A DNA stretch of 64,000 bases from Microbacterium sp. MYb54. Lineage in GTDB: Bacteria; Actinomycetota; Actinomycetes; Actinomycetales; Microbacteriaceae. The notes beneath the pieces are model-generated. The model did not search any database. It worked only from the letters and a program-made list of their open reading frames with translations, and was not told where the DNA came from. Positions 24,509 through 32,943 of this stretch are shown here, piece by piece. The stretch covers positions 62,001 through 126,000 of the forward strand of contig NZ_PCPA01000005.1 in the NCBI RefSeq assembly GCF_002979515.1, read 5' to 3'. The position numbers and the translations under genes are program-made. Numbering within the stretch: position 1 is the stretch's first letter; each line of letters starts with the position of its first letter.

Positions 24509-25893
24509 CCCGGGCCTCCGGCATCCGCGTCGTTGCCATCGCGGACGCCGACTCCTTCGTGAAGTGGGCGGCATCGCTGCTGGGATCCGTACCGGGGCTC
24601 CGCCCGCACCTGCTGCTGGTGCGCACGCCGCTCACAGCGAGCATCGAACAGCAGCGCACAGCGCTCGCGGGAACGGCGCTCCGGAGCGAAGAGGTCACCC
24701 GCATCGGTTTCCCGGAGGCGGCCGGCTGGCTGGCCGGGCAGCGTCCTGATGTGGTGCTGCTCGCCGGACGGGGGCCGTTCGTGCGGCTGATGGGGCGCGT
24801 GATCGACTCGCTGGAGCATCGGCCGGTCACGGTCTCGGGTCTGCCGGGCATGGCTGTCCCCGCACAGCGGGGGGCTCTCGACTACCGTCGGCACACCGAC
24901 CTGCTGGTGGTGCACTCGCACCGTGAGGTGCGGGCCTTCGAGGAGCTCGGCCGCCGGATCGGCGTGCAGACGCCCGTGGCGCTCGCAACTCTGCCGTTCG
25001 CCAGGAGGAGGCAGCGGATGCTGTCACCCGAACGCGCCCGCGTCGATGCGGTGGTCGGAGGTCGTGGCGGTGTGGCTGTCGCCGAACGACCGGCGCCGAC
25101 GGCACCCGTGCGGCCCGCGGCGACCGACATCGTCTTCGCCGCACAGGCCCTCGTCCCCGTCGCGAGGGAGGAACGCGCCGAGATCGCAGCCATGCTCGTC
25201 CGGGCCGCCGAAGCCGAGCCCGGACGCCGCGTGGTGGTGAAGCTGCGGTCGCGGCCGGGGGAGTCGGAGACGCACCTCGAACGCGAGCCGTATGCGGGGC
25301 TGCTGCCCTCGCGCCTTCCGAAGAACCTCGTCTTCTCGTACGACTCGATGGCGACCGTACTGGAGCGGGCGGCCGGTCTCGTGACGGTGAGCTCCACCGC
25401 CGCGATCGAGGCCACGGCCGTCGGTGTGCCCGTGATCGCGCTCGACTCCTTCGGGGTGAGCAAGAGCCTGCTGAACACGGTGTTCGTGGGAAGCGGCCTG
25501 CTCGGCGGTCGCAGCGAGGTCGTCGCGGGGAGGTTCCGGCATCCGCATCCCGACTGGCTCCGCGACAACTACTTCCACCCCGAGGCGGAATCGACGTGGT
25601 GGGAGCGGGTCGAGCAGCTCGTCGCCCTGCGACGCTCGGGGGCGCTGCCCGCCAGACGGGTGCCTGCCGCCCGAGGCGGATCGCTGCACGAGGCCTGGCA
25701 TCGGGCGAGTGTGCTCGGCGCAGAGGATCGCACGGTACAGGGGTCCCTGGCGCTCGCGGTGGGCTCTCCGGCGACGCGGGCACTCGCCGCACTGCGTCGA
25801 CGCAGGGAGCCATCGGATGGTGGCACCTGGTCGGACGCCGCGACCGACTTCACGCTCGAGCCGAACCCGTTCCACGACTCCATCCGGCGCTGA
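24505..25893 (+). CDS. DUF6716 putative glycosyltransferase
   Basis: A 462-residue protein of the DUF6716 type, annotated elsewhere as putative glycosyltransferase. It opens IRVVAIADADSFVKWAASLL and has a GT-B-like C-terminal half with VVVKLRSRPGESETH and VTVSSTAAIEATAVGVPVIA, the last resembling the donor-binding region of capsule transferases. No signal peptide. As last gene of the neuA/neuB cassette it may act on the same glycan. Its acceptor and donor are unknown. Confidence 0.82.
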   Translation: MTRASGIRVVAIADADSFVKWAASLLGSVPGLRPHLLLVRTPLTASIEQQRTALAGTALRSEEVTRIGFPEAAGWLAGQRPDVVLLAGRGPFVRLMGRVIDSLEHRPVTVSGLPGMAVPAQRGALDYRRHTDLLVVHSHREVRAFEELGRRIGVQTPVALATLPFARRRQRMLSPERARVDAVVGGRGGVAVAERPAPTAPVRPAATDIVFAAQALVPVAREERAEIAAMLVRAAEAEPGRRVVVKLRSRPGESETHLEREPYAGLLPSRLPKNLVFSYDSMATVLERAAGLVTVSSTAAIEATAVGVPVIALDSFGVSKSLLNTVFVGSGLLGGRSEVVAGRFRHPHPDWLRDNYFHPEAESTWWERVEQLVALRRSGALPARRVPAARGGSLHEAWHRASVLGAEDRTVQGSLALAVGSPATRALAALRRRREPSDGGTWSDAATDFTLEPNPFHDSIRR

Positions 25894-25896
25894 GCG

Positions 25897-25931
25897 GGTG
25901 CGCCGCTGGGCTTTCGACCCAGCGGCGCACC
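25897..25931. terminator. Bidirectional terminator hairpin
   Basis: A perfect 14-bp stem (GGTGCGCCGCTGGG with its complement) and a 7-base loop CTTTCGA lie between two convergent genes, the last glycan gene and the ABC permease, so it can serve both transcripts. Confidence 0.85.
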
Positions 25932-25941
25932 TCCGCAGAGC

Positions 25942-26721
25942 TCAGCTGCTGCGACGGATCGCACGTACTCCGACGATCAGGCCGACCACAGCGACCGCGA
26001 GTGCCGAGACCCAGCCCCAGAGCACGGTCACATCTCCCAGGTCGCCGGCGAACAGCGCGCGCTCGGCCTGAACCACCCAGTTCACGGGGTTGACCGAGGC
26101 GACGGCCTGCATCCATTCGGGGGCTGCGTCCAGCGGCAGCAGCATGCCGGAGAGGATCAGCAGCGGGAAGATCAGCGACTGCTGCACGCCCCAGAACAGC
26201 CACTCCCGGTCCTTCGTCGCCAGTGCGAGCGAGTACGACAGTGAGCCGAGGCCCACCCCGAACACGGCCAGCAGTGCCAGGCCGATGAGCAGACCCGGGA
26301 TGTCGGCCGCGAACCCGAACGGCCAGGCGATCAGCACGATCACGAGCGCCTGCACGACGATCGGCGCGATCTCCTTGAGGGCGCGTCCGACCAGCAGTGA
26401 AGAACGGGCGAGCGGGGCGACCAGGGTGCGCTCGTGCGAGCCGGTCATCATCTCGTACTGCAGGTTCGACCCGGTCGACCCGGTCCCGAACAGCACGATC
26501 ATCACCAGCACACCCGGTACGAACCAGGCGAGCGTCTCGCCGGCCGGCCGACCCGAGTCGCCGATCAGCAGGGGCGCGAACAACCCGAGGAAGATGAGCG
26601 GCTGCAACAGGCTGAAGATCAGCGTGAACGGGTCGCGCAGCACGGGCTTGAGTTCGCGGGTCAGTACGTTCCTGGTGTCGCGCGCGAGATTCGGGCGAAC
26701 GAGCGTGTCGTTGGTGATCAT
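25942..26721 (-). CDS. ABC-2 type exporter permease (DrrB-like)
   Basis: A 259-residue membrane protein with six hydrophobic segments and the ABC-2 family pattern (LKPVLRDPFTLIFSLLQPLI at the first helix, and QQSLIFPLLILSGMLLPLD in the conserved later segment). It overlaps the ATPase gene as ATGA and so forms one exporter with it. DrrAB-type exporters remove hydrophobic drugs such as anthracyclines; the real substrate is unknown. The downstream terminator is shared with the glycan operon. Confidence 0.92.
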   Translation of the reverse strand: MITNDTLVRPNLARDTRNVLTRELKPVLRDPFTLIFSLLQPLIFLGLFAPLLIGDSGRPAGETLAWFVPGVLVMIVLFGTGSTGSNLQYEMMTGSHERTLVAPLARSSLLVGRALKEIAPIVVQALVIVLIAWPFGFAADIPGLLIGLALLAVFGVGLGSLSYSLALATKDREWLFWGVQQSLIFPLLILSGMLLPLDAAPEWMQAVASVNPVNWVVQAERALFAGDLGDVTVLWGWVSALAVAVVGLIVGVRAIRRSS

Positions 26722-27773
26722 GAGAGGACTCCTGTCGTGCTGTTCTCGGAAGCGGTGCGGGTGTCGGCAGGGGCGGCGGATCCGGATGCTTCGCCCGCGG
26801 CATCCGCTCCTTCCCCGGCTTCGCGCAGCGTGCGCCCGGTGAGGGCGAGGAAGACGTCGTCGAGCGTGGGTGGAACACCGGTTGCGCGACGGACGAGGAT
26901 GCCCGCGGCGTCGAGCTCGCGCACGATCACGGGCAGCAGCCGGTCGCCGTCCTGCACCGCGACCGAGACCGAGGCGTCATCGACGGCGACCTCGGCGGAG
27001 CTGAGCCGAGCGACCACGGCGCGGGCGCTCGCCGCCTCGACGGCATCCGCGAATCCGAAGGTCAGCACGTCGCCGGCGAGCGTCGCTTTGAGGGAGGCGG
27101 CGTCGTCGTCGGCGATGATGCGGCCCTTGTCCATGACCATCACGCGTTCGGCGTAGCGGTCGGCCTCTTCCAGGTAGTGCGTGGTGAGGAAGACCGTGGT
27201 GCCGTGCTGGGTGCGGAGGTCGAGGATGTGCTCCCAGAGGTTCGCACGGCTCTGCGGGTCGAGTCCGGTGGAGGGCTCGTCGAGGAAGATGAGGGGCGGT
27301 GCGTGCATGAGCCCGAGCGCGATGTCGAGTCGGTGCTTCTGCCCGCCGCTCAACTGCTGCACGCTCCGGGTCGCGAAGGATGCGAGATCGAGCGACTCGA
27401 TCAGTTCGTCGGCCCGTCGCACACTGTCCCGTCGGGACATCCCGTAGAACGCGCCCTGACTCAGCAGCTCGTCACGCACCCGCTGCGAGAAGCTGCCGCT
27501 CGTGAGCTGTCCGACGTAGCCGATGCGGGCACGGACCCCTGCCGCGTCGGTGCGGATGTCGTGCCCGACGACCTTCGCGCGCCCCGAGGTGGGCGGGATG
27601 AGGGTGGTGAGCATCCGCAGCGTGGTCGACTTGCCGGCGCCGTTCGGTCCGAGGAAGGCGACGAGCTCGCCGCGGACGGCGGTGAAGGAGACGTCGGTCA
27701 CGGCATGCACCGGCGTCTTCTTGACGGTGAAGACCTTGGTCAGGCCTTCGGTCTCGATGAGGGATTCGTTCAT
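26718..27773 (-). CDS. DrrA-type ABC exporter ATPase
   Basis: A 351-residue ATPase of the daunorubicin-resistance group. It has Walker A GPNGAGKST near residues 43-51, signature QLSGGQKHRLDIALGL, Walker B PLIFLDEPSTGLD and switch His in FLTTHYLEEADRYA, then a C-terminal DUF4162-like extension typical of DrrA. The ATG at 27773 faces the WYL regulator gene across a 62-bp gap holding a 23-bp palindrome, so the exporter is probably controlled by that regulator. Confidence 0.93.
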   Translation of the reverse strand: MNESLIETEGLTKVFTVKKTPVHAVTDVSFTAVRGELVAFLGPNGAGKSTTLRMLTTLIPPTSGRAKVVGHDIRTDAAGVRARIGYVGQLTSGSFSQRVRDELLSQGAFYGMSRRDSVRRADELIESLDLASFATRSVQQLSGGQKHRLDIALGLMHAPPLIFLDEPSTGLDPQSRANLWEHILDLRTQHGTTVFLTTHYLEEADRYAERVMVMDKGRIIADDDAASLKATLAGDVLTFGFADAVEAASARAVVARLSSAEVAVDDASVSVAVQDGDRLLPVIVRELDAAGILVRRATGVPPTLDDVFLALTGRTLREAGEGADAAGEASGSAAPADTRTASENSTTGVLS

Positions 27774-27792
27774 GGGATGAGAGTAGAAACCA

Positions 27793-27815
27793 ATGCGGAC
27801 AGATCCTGTCCGCAT
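27793..27815. promoter_or_regulatory. 23-bp palindromic operator between exporter and WYL regulator
   Basis: ATGCGGACA-GATCC-TGTCCGCAT has perfect 9-bp arms. It is centred in the 62-bp divergent gap between the DrrA-type gene and the WYL regulator gene, so one bound regulator could control both promoters. Confidence 0.75.
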
Positions 27816-27835
27816 CATCTGGCAATCTGAGACGC

Positions 27836-28822
27836 ATGACCGACACCACCTCTCGCGCACTCGCTCTGCTCAATCTGCTGCAGACGCACCGGCACTGGCC
27901 GGGGATCGAGCTCGCCACCCGGCTGGGGGTGACCGAGCGCACCGTGCGCCGCGATGTCGACCGGTTGCGCGAGCTCGGCTATCGCGTGGAGTCGGCCCCG
28001 GGTGTGGCCGGCGGCTATCGGCTGGAGGCCGGGAGTGCGGTGCCACCGTTGCTGCTCAACGACGATGAGGCCGTGACCATGGCGATCGGGTTGCGCGTCG
28101 CCGCCACGCAGCAGCTCGTCGGTGGACCCGAGGTCACACTGACCGCGCTCGCGAAACTCGAACAGGTGCTGCCCTCCGCGCTGCGGCAGCGGGTGAATGC
28201 GCTCGCCGCGTCGGTGCAGGCACCGCGCATCGGAGAGGGGCCGGTCGTCTCACCGGAAGTGCTCGGGGAGATCGCCCTCGCCACCCGCGACACCGAGCGA
28301 CTGCGGCTCCGGTACGTCGATGGCGAAGGGCAGGAGAGCCTCCGTCGCGTCGAGCCGCACGCTCTGGCGCCGTCCGGCCGCAAGTGGTTCCTGCTGTGCT
28401 GGGACCTCGACCGCGACGACTGGCGCACCTTCCGCGTCGACCGCATCGCCGCGGTCGAGCACACGCGGGTGCTGTTCACGCGGCGCGGCATCACCGAGGA
28501 GGAGATCGAGGAGCGCGTGCTGATCGCCTCGTCGTGGTCGCCCCAGAAGGTCGAAGCGGCCGCCGTGATGGAGCTTCCGCTCGCCGAGATGCAGGAGCGC
28601 TTCGGGCCGTGGTGGCAGGGCGCGACGGCTGTGGGCGAAGACCGCACACGGTGGCCCGTCGGCGGCTCGGACTGGCGCGAGGCCATGTACGGACTGCTCT
28701 GGATCCCCGAGGGCGTCGAGTACACGGTGGCCCTCTCGGAGCCGCACCGCAGCGAGCTTCGCGAGGCGGTCGGTCGCCTGATGCGCGCCCTCGACGCCCC
28801 GGAGCCCGATGACGCCGAGTGA
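27836..28822 (+). CDS. WYL-domain transcriptional regulator (YafY-like)
   Basis: A 328-residue regulator. The N-terminal HTH_11 domain (LALLNLLQTHRHWPGIELA then GVTERTVRRDVDRLRELGY) precedes a WYL domain around residues 140-230 (LRLRYVDGEGQESLRRVEPH, LAPSGRKWFLLCWDLDRDDW) and a C-terminal WCX extension. WYL domains sense small ligands or nucleic acids. CAATCT sits 7 bases before the ATG, so the transcript may be leaderless. It likely controls the divergent exporter and itself through the 23-bp palindrome. Confidence 0.92.
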   Translation: MTDTTSRALALLNLLQTHRHWPGIELATRLGVTERTVRRDVDRLRELGYRVESAPGVAGGYRLEAGSAVPPLLLNDDEAVTMAIGLRVAATQQLVGGPEVTLTALAKLEQVLPSALRQRVNALAASVQAPRIGEGPVVSPEVLGEIALATRDTERLRLRYVDGEGQESLRRVEPHALAPSGRKWFLLCWDLDRDDWRTFRVDRIAAVEHTRVLFTRRGITEEEIEERVLIASSWSPQKVEAAAVMELPLAEMQERFGPWWQGATAVGEDRTRWPVGGSDWREAMYGLLWIPEGVEYTVALSEPHRSELREAVGRLMRALDAPEPDDAE

Positions 28823-28909
28823 CGTTCATCGGTCATCCTCAGACTCATAGGGTTATCCCAGGCAACGGTCCTGGCGGGTCAGATCACGGCCGGGTAACGT
28901 CATTCCCAT

Positions 28910-28985
28910 CGCGGCGATCCGGGCGGTCCCGGGCCTCAGTTCATACCTGATGGCGTTGCGGGTTCGACTCCCGCCGTCGCGTCCA
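28910..28985 (+). tRNA. Non-canonical tRNA-like gene, anticodon CAU
   Basis: Exactly 76 bases including an encoded CCA. The 7-bp acceptor stem pairs CGCGGCG with CGTCGCG (one G-U). The T arm is fully canonical: GCGGG-TTCGACT-CCCGC. The anticodon loop TTCATAC has U33, CAU and A37 on a 4-bp TCAG/CTGA stem with one terminal mismatch. The D arm is odd: CCGG/CCGG with a 6-base loop GCGGTC, or 5 bp with a tetraloop; U8, A14 and A21 are replaced, while GG of the D loop remains. Discriminator is U73. A TAACGT -10-like site lies at 28895-28900. It could be a functional Met/Ile2-type or specialised tRNA, or a decayed copy. Confidence 0.5.
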
Positions 28986-28998
28986 CTTCGGTTCCTCA

Positions 28999-29013
28999 GG
29001 CCGGTCGCCGGCC
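28999..29013 (+). terminator. Small hairpin after the tRNA-like gene
   Basis: GGCCGG-TCG-CCGGCC forms a 6-bp perfect hairpin 13 bases past the CCA end. It is weak as a terminator because no T-run follows. Confidence 0.35.
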
Positions 29014-29112
29014 CTCCTCCTGCGCGGGTGAAGGGGTTCTTGCGGGTCGTGTCCGGTACCCCTAGCTTTCCGCTATGACGAACGCGCGTAGAGCCGGTCG
29101 AGTGGCTGGCCC

Positions 29113-30114
29113 ATGTCCCGACTGACGCAGACGCTGATCCCGAGGTCGCAGCGACCGACAGCCGATGGACTGAACGACGTGCTCGATCTGAGCACCGGTG
29201 ACACCCTCAGCAAGCGTTCCGGGTTCCTCATCATGCTCACGCTCTCGGGCATGATCGCGATCGCGGGGGTGCTGACCGATTCGACCGCAACCGTGATCGG
29301 GGCCATGATCATCGCCCCGCTCGGCACGCCGATCCTCGGCATCGCGTGGGGCATCGTCACCGGGCACCTTCGGCTGGTCGTTTCGTCGATCCTGTGGGTG
29401 CTCAGCGGGGTCGGCATCGTGATCGCCCTCGGGCTGGTGTTCGCCGTCTTCGTCGCGACCCCCGAGAGCCTTTCCACGAACTCCCAGGTGATCGGACGCA
29501 CCTCGCCGAGCCTGATGGATCTGATGGCAGCGCTTGCGACCGGGTTCGCCGGCGGCTTCGCGATGTGCCGCAAAGACCTGAGTGCAGTGCTGCCGGGGGT
29601 GGCGATCGCGATCTCTCTCGTGCCGCCGCTCGGAGTTGTGGGTGTGTGCGCGGGGCAGGGGCAGTGGCCGGCGGCGCTCGGGGCGCTGGTGCTGTTCCTC
29701 TCGAACGTGTTCGCACTCGTGATCGCGGGCAGCATCGTGTTCACGATGGCGGGGTACGCGCGGGATCCCGGTTCCTCGCCGACCGCCAATCGACGCCGTG
29801 CCTATGCGGTCGTCGCGACTCTGGCTGTCATCATCGCGGTGCCGCTCGCCGCGAACTCGGTCGCCTCGGTCGCGGTCGCCCGCTGGTCGGTCGACATCCA
29901 GAACACGACAGCCGACTGGCTCGACGGCGAGACCGAAGGGCACATCCACGGGGCGGTGCAATGGAGCGGGCTGACAGCCACGATCTCGCTCACGACCCCG
30001 GACGGATCGACCCCGCCGCTCGACGAGCTGCGGGAGCAGATGGCGAAGGCGATCCCCTCCTACATCGGGGTCATCGTCGACGTGGGCCAGGGCACGGAGC
30101 TCACCGTGCAGTGA
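29113..30114 (+). CDS. DUF389 family membrane protein
   Basis: A 333-residue protein. It has a short polar N-terminus, then five or six membrane segments, including VIGAMIIAPLGTPILGIAWG, the conserved DUF389 stretch, and AIAISLVPPLGVVGV. The last ~80 residues form a soluble domain. No biochemical role is established for the family. A -10-like TAGCTT lies about 50 bases upstream. A hexanucleotide repeat begins 7 bases after the stop. Confidence 0.88.
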   Translation: MSRLTQTLIPRSQRPTADGLNDVLDLSTGDTLSKRSGFLIMLTLSGMIAIAGVLTDSTATVIGAMIIAPLGTPILGIAWGIVTGHLRLVVSSILWVLSGVGIVIALGLVFAVFVATPESLSTNSQVIGRTSPSLMDLMAALATGFAGGFAMCRKDLSAVLPGVAIAISLVPPLGVVGVCAGQGQWPAALGALVLFLSNVFALVIAGSIVFTMAGYARDPGSSPTANRRRAYAVVATLAVIIAVPLAANSVASVAVARWSVDIQNTTADWLDGETEGHIHGAVQWSGLTATISLTTPDGSTPPLDELREQMAKAIPSYIGVIVDVGQGTELTVQ

Positions 30115-30118
30115 TCCT

Positions 30119-30153
<35 letters not shown>

Positions 30154-30160
30154 TTGCCGC

Positions 30161-30217
30161 TCCGGTCGCACTTCCCGCCGTCGAAACGCCCCGCGGACGG
30201 CAGCAACTGCGACCGGA
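30161..30217. terminator. Nested inverted repeats between convergent genes
   Basis: TCCGGTCGCA (30161-30170) pairs with TGCGACCGGA (30208-30217), and GCCGTC/GACGGC pairs inside it. Placed between two convergent stops, it may end both transcripts. Confidence 0.5.
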
Positions 30218-30238
30218 AGCTCAGGGCGGGGCGCGACC

Positions 30239-31129
30239 TCACAACCCCAACTGGTCCAGCCGCTCCTCGAAGCGCACCTGCACGTCCTCGGGCTCATCGT
30301 CGGTGGCATCGGCCCAGATCGCGTCGAGTTCCTTCTGCACCGAGTCGGGCAGCGCGGCGAACTTCTCGTCCCACGCGGCGACCGGCGTCCAGTAGCCGAC
30401 GACCTTGAAGCGGGTCGCGGGCAGGCCGAGCTCCTTGCGCAGGTACTTGCGCACGTCGCGCAAGGCCACGGTCTCGCCGGCCACCCACACGTAGCCCTCG
30501 TCGAGGGGGAGTCGGTCGTCGACGATGCCGCGCACGAGCGGGCCGAGCGCACTGGGCCCGTGACCGTTGCCACCGACCACCCAGGTGACCTCGACGTCGG
30601 GGGCCACCTCGAGCGGCACGCGGTCCGCCTCGCTCGGCACCTCCAACACGACCCGCGTGCGCACGCCCTCAGGTGCCTCGGCGATGATGCGCGCCACGGC
30701 CGGAAGCCCGGTGAGGTCGGCGACGAGCACCTGCCATGTGATGCCGTCCGGTGGCGAGTACAGGCCCGTCGGGGAGTTCAGTCCGAGCACGTGCCCCGGC
30801 TCTGCGCGCGCGGCCCAGGGGCCCGCGACCCCCGCTTCGTGGATCACGAAGTCGATGTCGAGTTCACCGGCATCTGCGCGCACGCCGCTGATCGTGTACG
30901 TGCGCATCGGCGCTTCGGGTGCTCCCTCCGGCGTCTCCCACCAGTCACCGGCCGGCACGGGCAGGGAGACGTCCTTCGGGTCTTCGCCGTGAGGGAAGAA
31001 CACCCGCACGTACTCGTCGCCGATGCCGGTGCTGAGGAACTCGGCGACGCCGTCACCACCGAGGGTGACGCGCACCAGGGTCGGGGTGAGTGTGGTCGTG
31101 CTGCTGACGATGCCGCGGTGGATGCTCAC
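30239..31129 (-). CDS. Siderophore-interacting protein (FAD-dependent reductase)
   Basis: A 296-residue SIP-family protein of normal length. The FAD motif MRTYTISGVR lies near residue 75, followed by LDIDFVIHEAGVAGPWAARA and a C-terminal NAD(P)H/SIP domain with WVAGETVALRDVRKYLRKEL and VVGYWTPVAAW. It would reduce ferric siderophore in the cytoplasm. The GTG start overlaps the stop of the ABC half-transporter gene as GTGA, making it the last gene of a seven-gene iron operon. Its role matches the N-terminal domain of mycobacterial IrtA, here as a separate chain. Confidence 0.94.
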   Translation of the reverse strand: MSIHRGIVSSTTTLTPTLVRVTLGGDGVAEFLSTGIGDEYVRVFFPHGEDPKDVSLPVPAGDWWETPEGAPEAPMRTYTISGVRADAGELDIDFVIHEAGVAGPWAARAEPGHVLGLNSPTGLYSPPDGITWQVLVADLTGLPAVARIIAEAPEGVRTRVVLEVPSEADRVPLEVAPDVEVTWVVGGNGHGPSALGPLVRGIVDDRLPLDEGYVWVAGETVALRDVRKYLRKELGLPATRFKVVGYWTPVAAWDEKFAALPDSVQKELDAIWADATDDEPEDVQVRFEERLDQLGL

Positions 31130-32943
31130 GGAGTCTCCGTCTCTGTTGTGGGGGATCGGTCGGTCGGGTGCTGCGGGTGCGGGCTGCTGCGGGTCTGGGC
31201 GAGCCAGGAGTCGCGGTAGAGCCCGTCGGTGGCGAGGAGCTCCTCATGCGTGCCGCGCTGCGTAGCCCTGCCCTCGGCGAACACGACGATCTGCTCGGCG
31301 GTGACGGCCTGCTGCAGTCGGTGTGCGATGAGCAGAGCAGTCCGTCCCGTGCGCAGCGCGGAGATCGCCGTTTCGACGGCCTCCCGGTGGTGGAGTCCGA
31401 CATCGGCGGTGGCCTCGTCGAGGATCACCACATCCGGGTCGGCGAGGAACGCCCTGGCGACCGCGAGCTGCTGGATGCGCCCCTCGTCCAGCGGCACGAC
31501 GGGATCAGCGGATGAGTCCTCTTCCGCAGCCGCCGTCTCCTCGCGAAGCATCGCATCGATCGCCCACTGCGCTCCGACCGCCTGCAGGGCCGCGACCATC
31601 TCGTGGTCGCTCGCCTCGGGAGCGACCAGTCGCAGGTTGTCGGCGATCGTGCCGCGGAACTGGTGCAGCTCCTGCGACAGGTAGTACGGCGCGATGTCGT
31701 TCGAGGTGAGGTGCACGCTGCCCGAAGTCGGTGGGTGGTGCCCGGCGATCACGCGGGCGAGCGTGCTCTTGCCCGACCCCGAGGTGCCAACGAGCGCCGC
31801 TGTGGTGCCGCGATCGACCTGTAGGTTCACACCGCTGATGCCGCGTCCGGTCGTCGGGTAGAGGAAGGTCAGATCACGCACCTCGATCCCCGTGGATACC
31901 CGTGCCGCAGCATCCGCTCCCGCACCCGGCGCTGCAGATGCCGCGGGTGCGAGGTCGATGACGCCGACGAGCCGGGCGAGCCCGATCGCCGCCCGCTGGA
32001 TGTCGTTGAGTCCGAAGATCAGCTGACCCACGGGGCCGAAGAGGCGGTGGAAGAGCAGCGCGGCCGTGGTGACAGCGCCCACCGTGATCGCGCCGGCGGA
32101 CTGCAGCAGGAAGCCGGTGCCGAGGATCGCCGCGAGGCCGACGAGTTCGCCGCCGTTGATCCAGCGGAACAGCCGGTTCGTCACCCGCACGCCCTCGATC
32201 TGCATCTGGATCGAGGCCTCTGCACGCTCACGCACGCGCTCGAGGGCAGGCTCCTGCTCGTTGAACGCGGTGAGCGTCTCGATGCCCTCGACCGCGTCGA
32301 GCACTGCCTGGCTGCGGGCGGCTTCGCGCACCCGCACCTCGCGGAACACGACTCGGGACTTCCGCAGGAACGCGCGGGTGCCGAGCACGTAGAACGGCGC
32401 AGAGGCGATGCCCGCGAGCGCGAGCCAGGGATCCAGCGCGGCCAGCGCGACCACCGAGACCCCGATCGCGAACGCGGCAGACAGCAGCGTCGGGGCGACG
32501 TTGCCTCCGGCTTCGGCCACAGCATCCACATCGCCGGTGACCCGCGACAGCAGGTCTGCACTCTCGCCGTCGTCGACCGAGCTCACCGGAAGGCGCATCG
32601 CCGAGGCGAACACGTCTTCGCGGAGGCTCGCGAGCATGTCCTGCACCAGCCCGGTGAGCACTCGAACGGCCCACAGCATCATCACGGCGGCACCGATCGC
32701 ACCGAGACCGGCGCCGGCGACCCACCCCGCGATGATCGCGAACCCGGCATCCGACGACACGGCGTCGACGATGCGCCCCAGGCACGCAGGCATGACGATC
32801 CCGAGAGCGGACGCGGCGAGGAAGAGTACGGCGACCGCGGTGGTGCGACCCGGATGCTGTCGCAGCAGCGCGCCGACGACGGCACGCACACGGGCGCTGG
32901 AGGCGATCGGAAGCAGGGCGGCGGTCGAGGTGAGGTCGCTCAT
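31126..32943 (-). CDS. ABC half-transporter, type IV fold, degenerate signature motif
   Basis: A 605-residue exporter-fold half-transporter: membrane domain of about six helices (residues 30-310), then an ATPase domain. Walker A GTSGSGKST near 390, Q-loop in YYLSQELHQFRGTI, Walker B VVILDEATAD and H-loop LIAHRLQ are intact. The LSGGQ signature is replaced by LDEGR in VPLDEGRIQQLAVARAF. It overlaps the partner gene (ATGA) and the SIP gene (GTGA). With its partner it resembles IrtA/IrtB, which import iron-loaded siderophores despite an exporter fold. Import is inferred from context. Confidence 0.9.
   Translation of the reverse strand: MSDLTSTAALLPIASSARVRAVVGALLRQHPGRTTAVAVLFLAASALGIVMPACLGRIVDAVSSDAGFAIIAGWVAGAGLGAIGAAVMMLWAVRVLTGLVQDMLASLREDVFASAMRLPVSSVDDGESADLLSRVTGDVDAVAEAGGNVAPTLLSAAFAIGVSVVALAALDPWLALAGIASAPFYVLGTRAFLRKSRVVFREVRVREAARSQAVLDAVEGIETLTAFNEQEPALERVRERAEASIQMQIEGVRVTNRLFRWINGGELVGLAAILGTGFLLQSAGAITVGAVTTAALLFHRLFGPVGQLIFGLNDIQRAAIGLARLVGVIDLAPAASAAPGAGADAAARVSTGIEVRDLTFLYPTTGRGISGVNLQVDRGTTAALVGTSGSGKSTLARVIAGHHPPTSGSVHLTSNDIAPYYLSQELHQFRGTIADNLRLVAPEASDHEMVAALQAVGAQWAIDAMLREETAAAEEDSSADPVVPLDEGRIQQLAVARAFLADPDVVILDEATADVGLHHREAVETAISALRTGRTALLIAHRLQQAVTAEQIVVFAEGRATQRGTHEELLATDGLYRDSWLAQTRSSPHPQHPTDRSPTTETETP

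Noticed and set aside
20038..25893. Glycan cassette as a recently inserted island
   Set aside because: No integrase, transposase, flanking repeats or tRNA boundary was seen, and codon use looks like the neighbours; transfer cannot be shown from this window.
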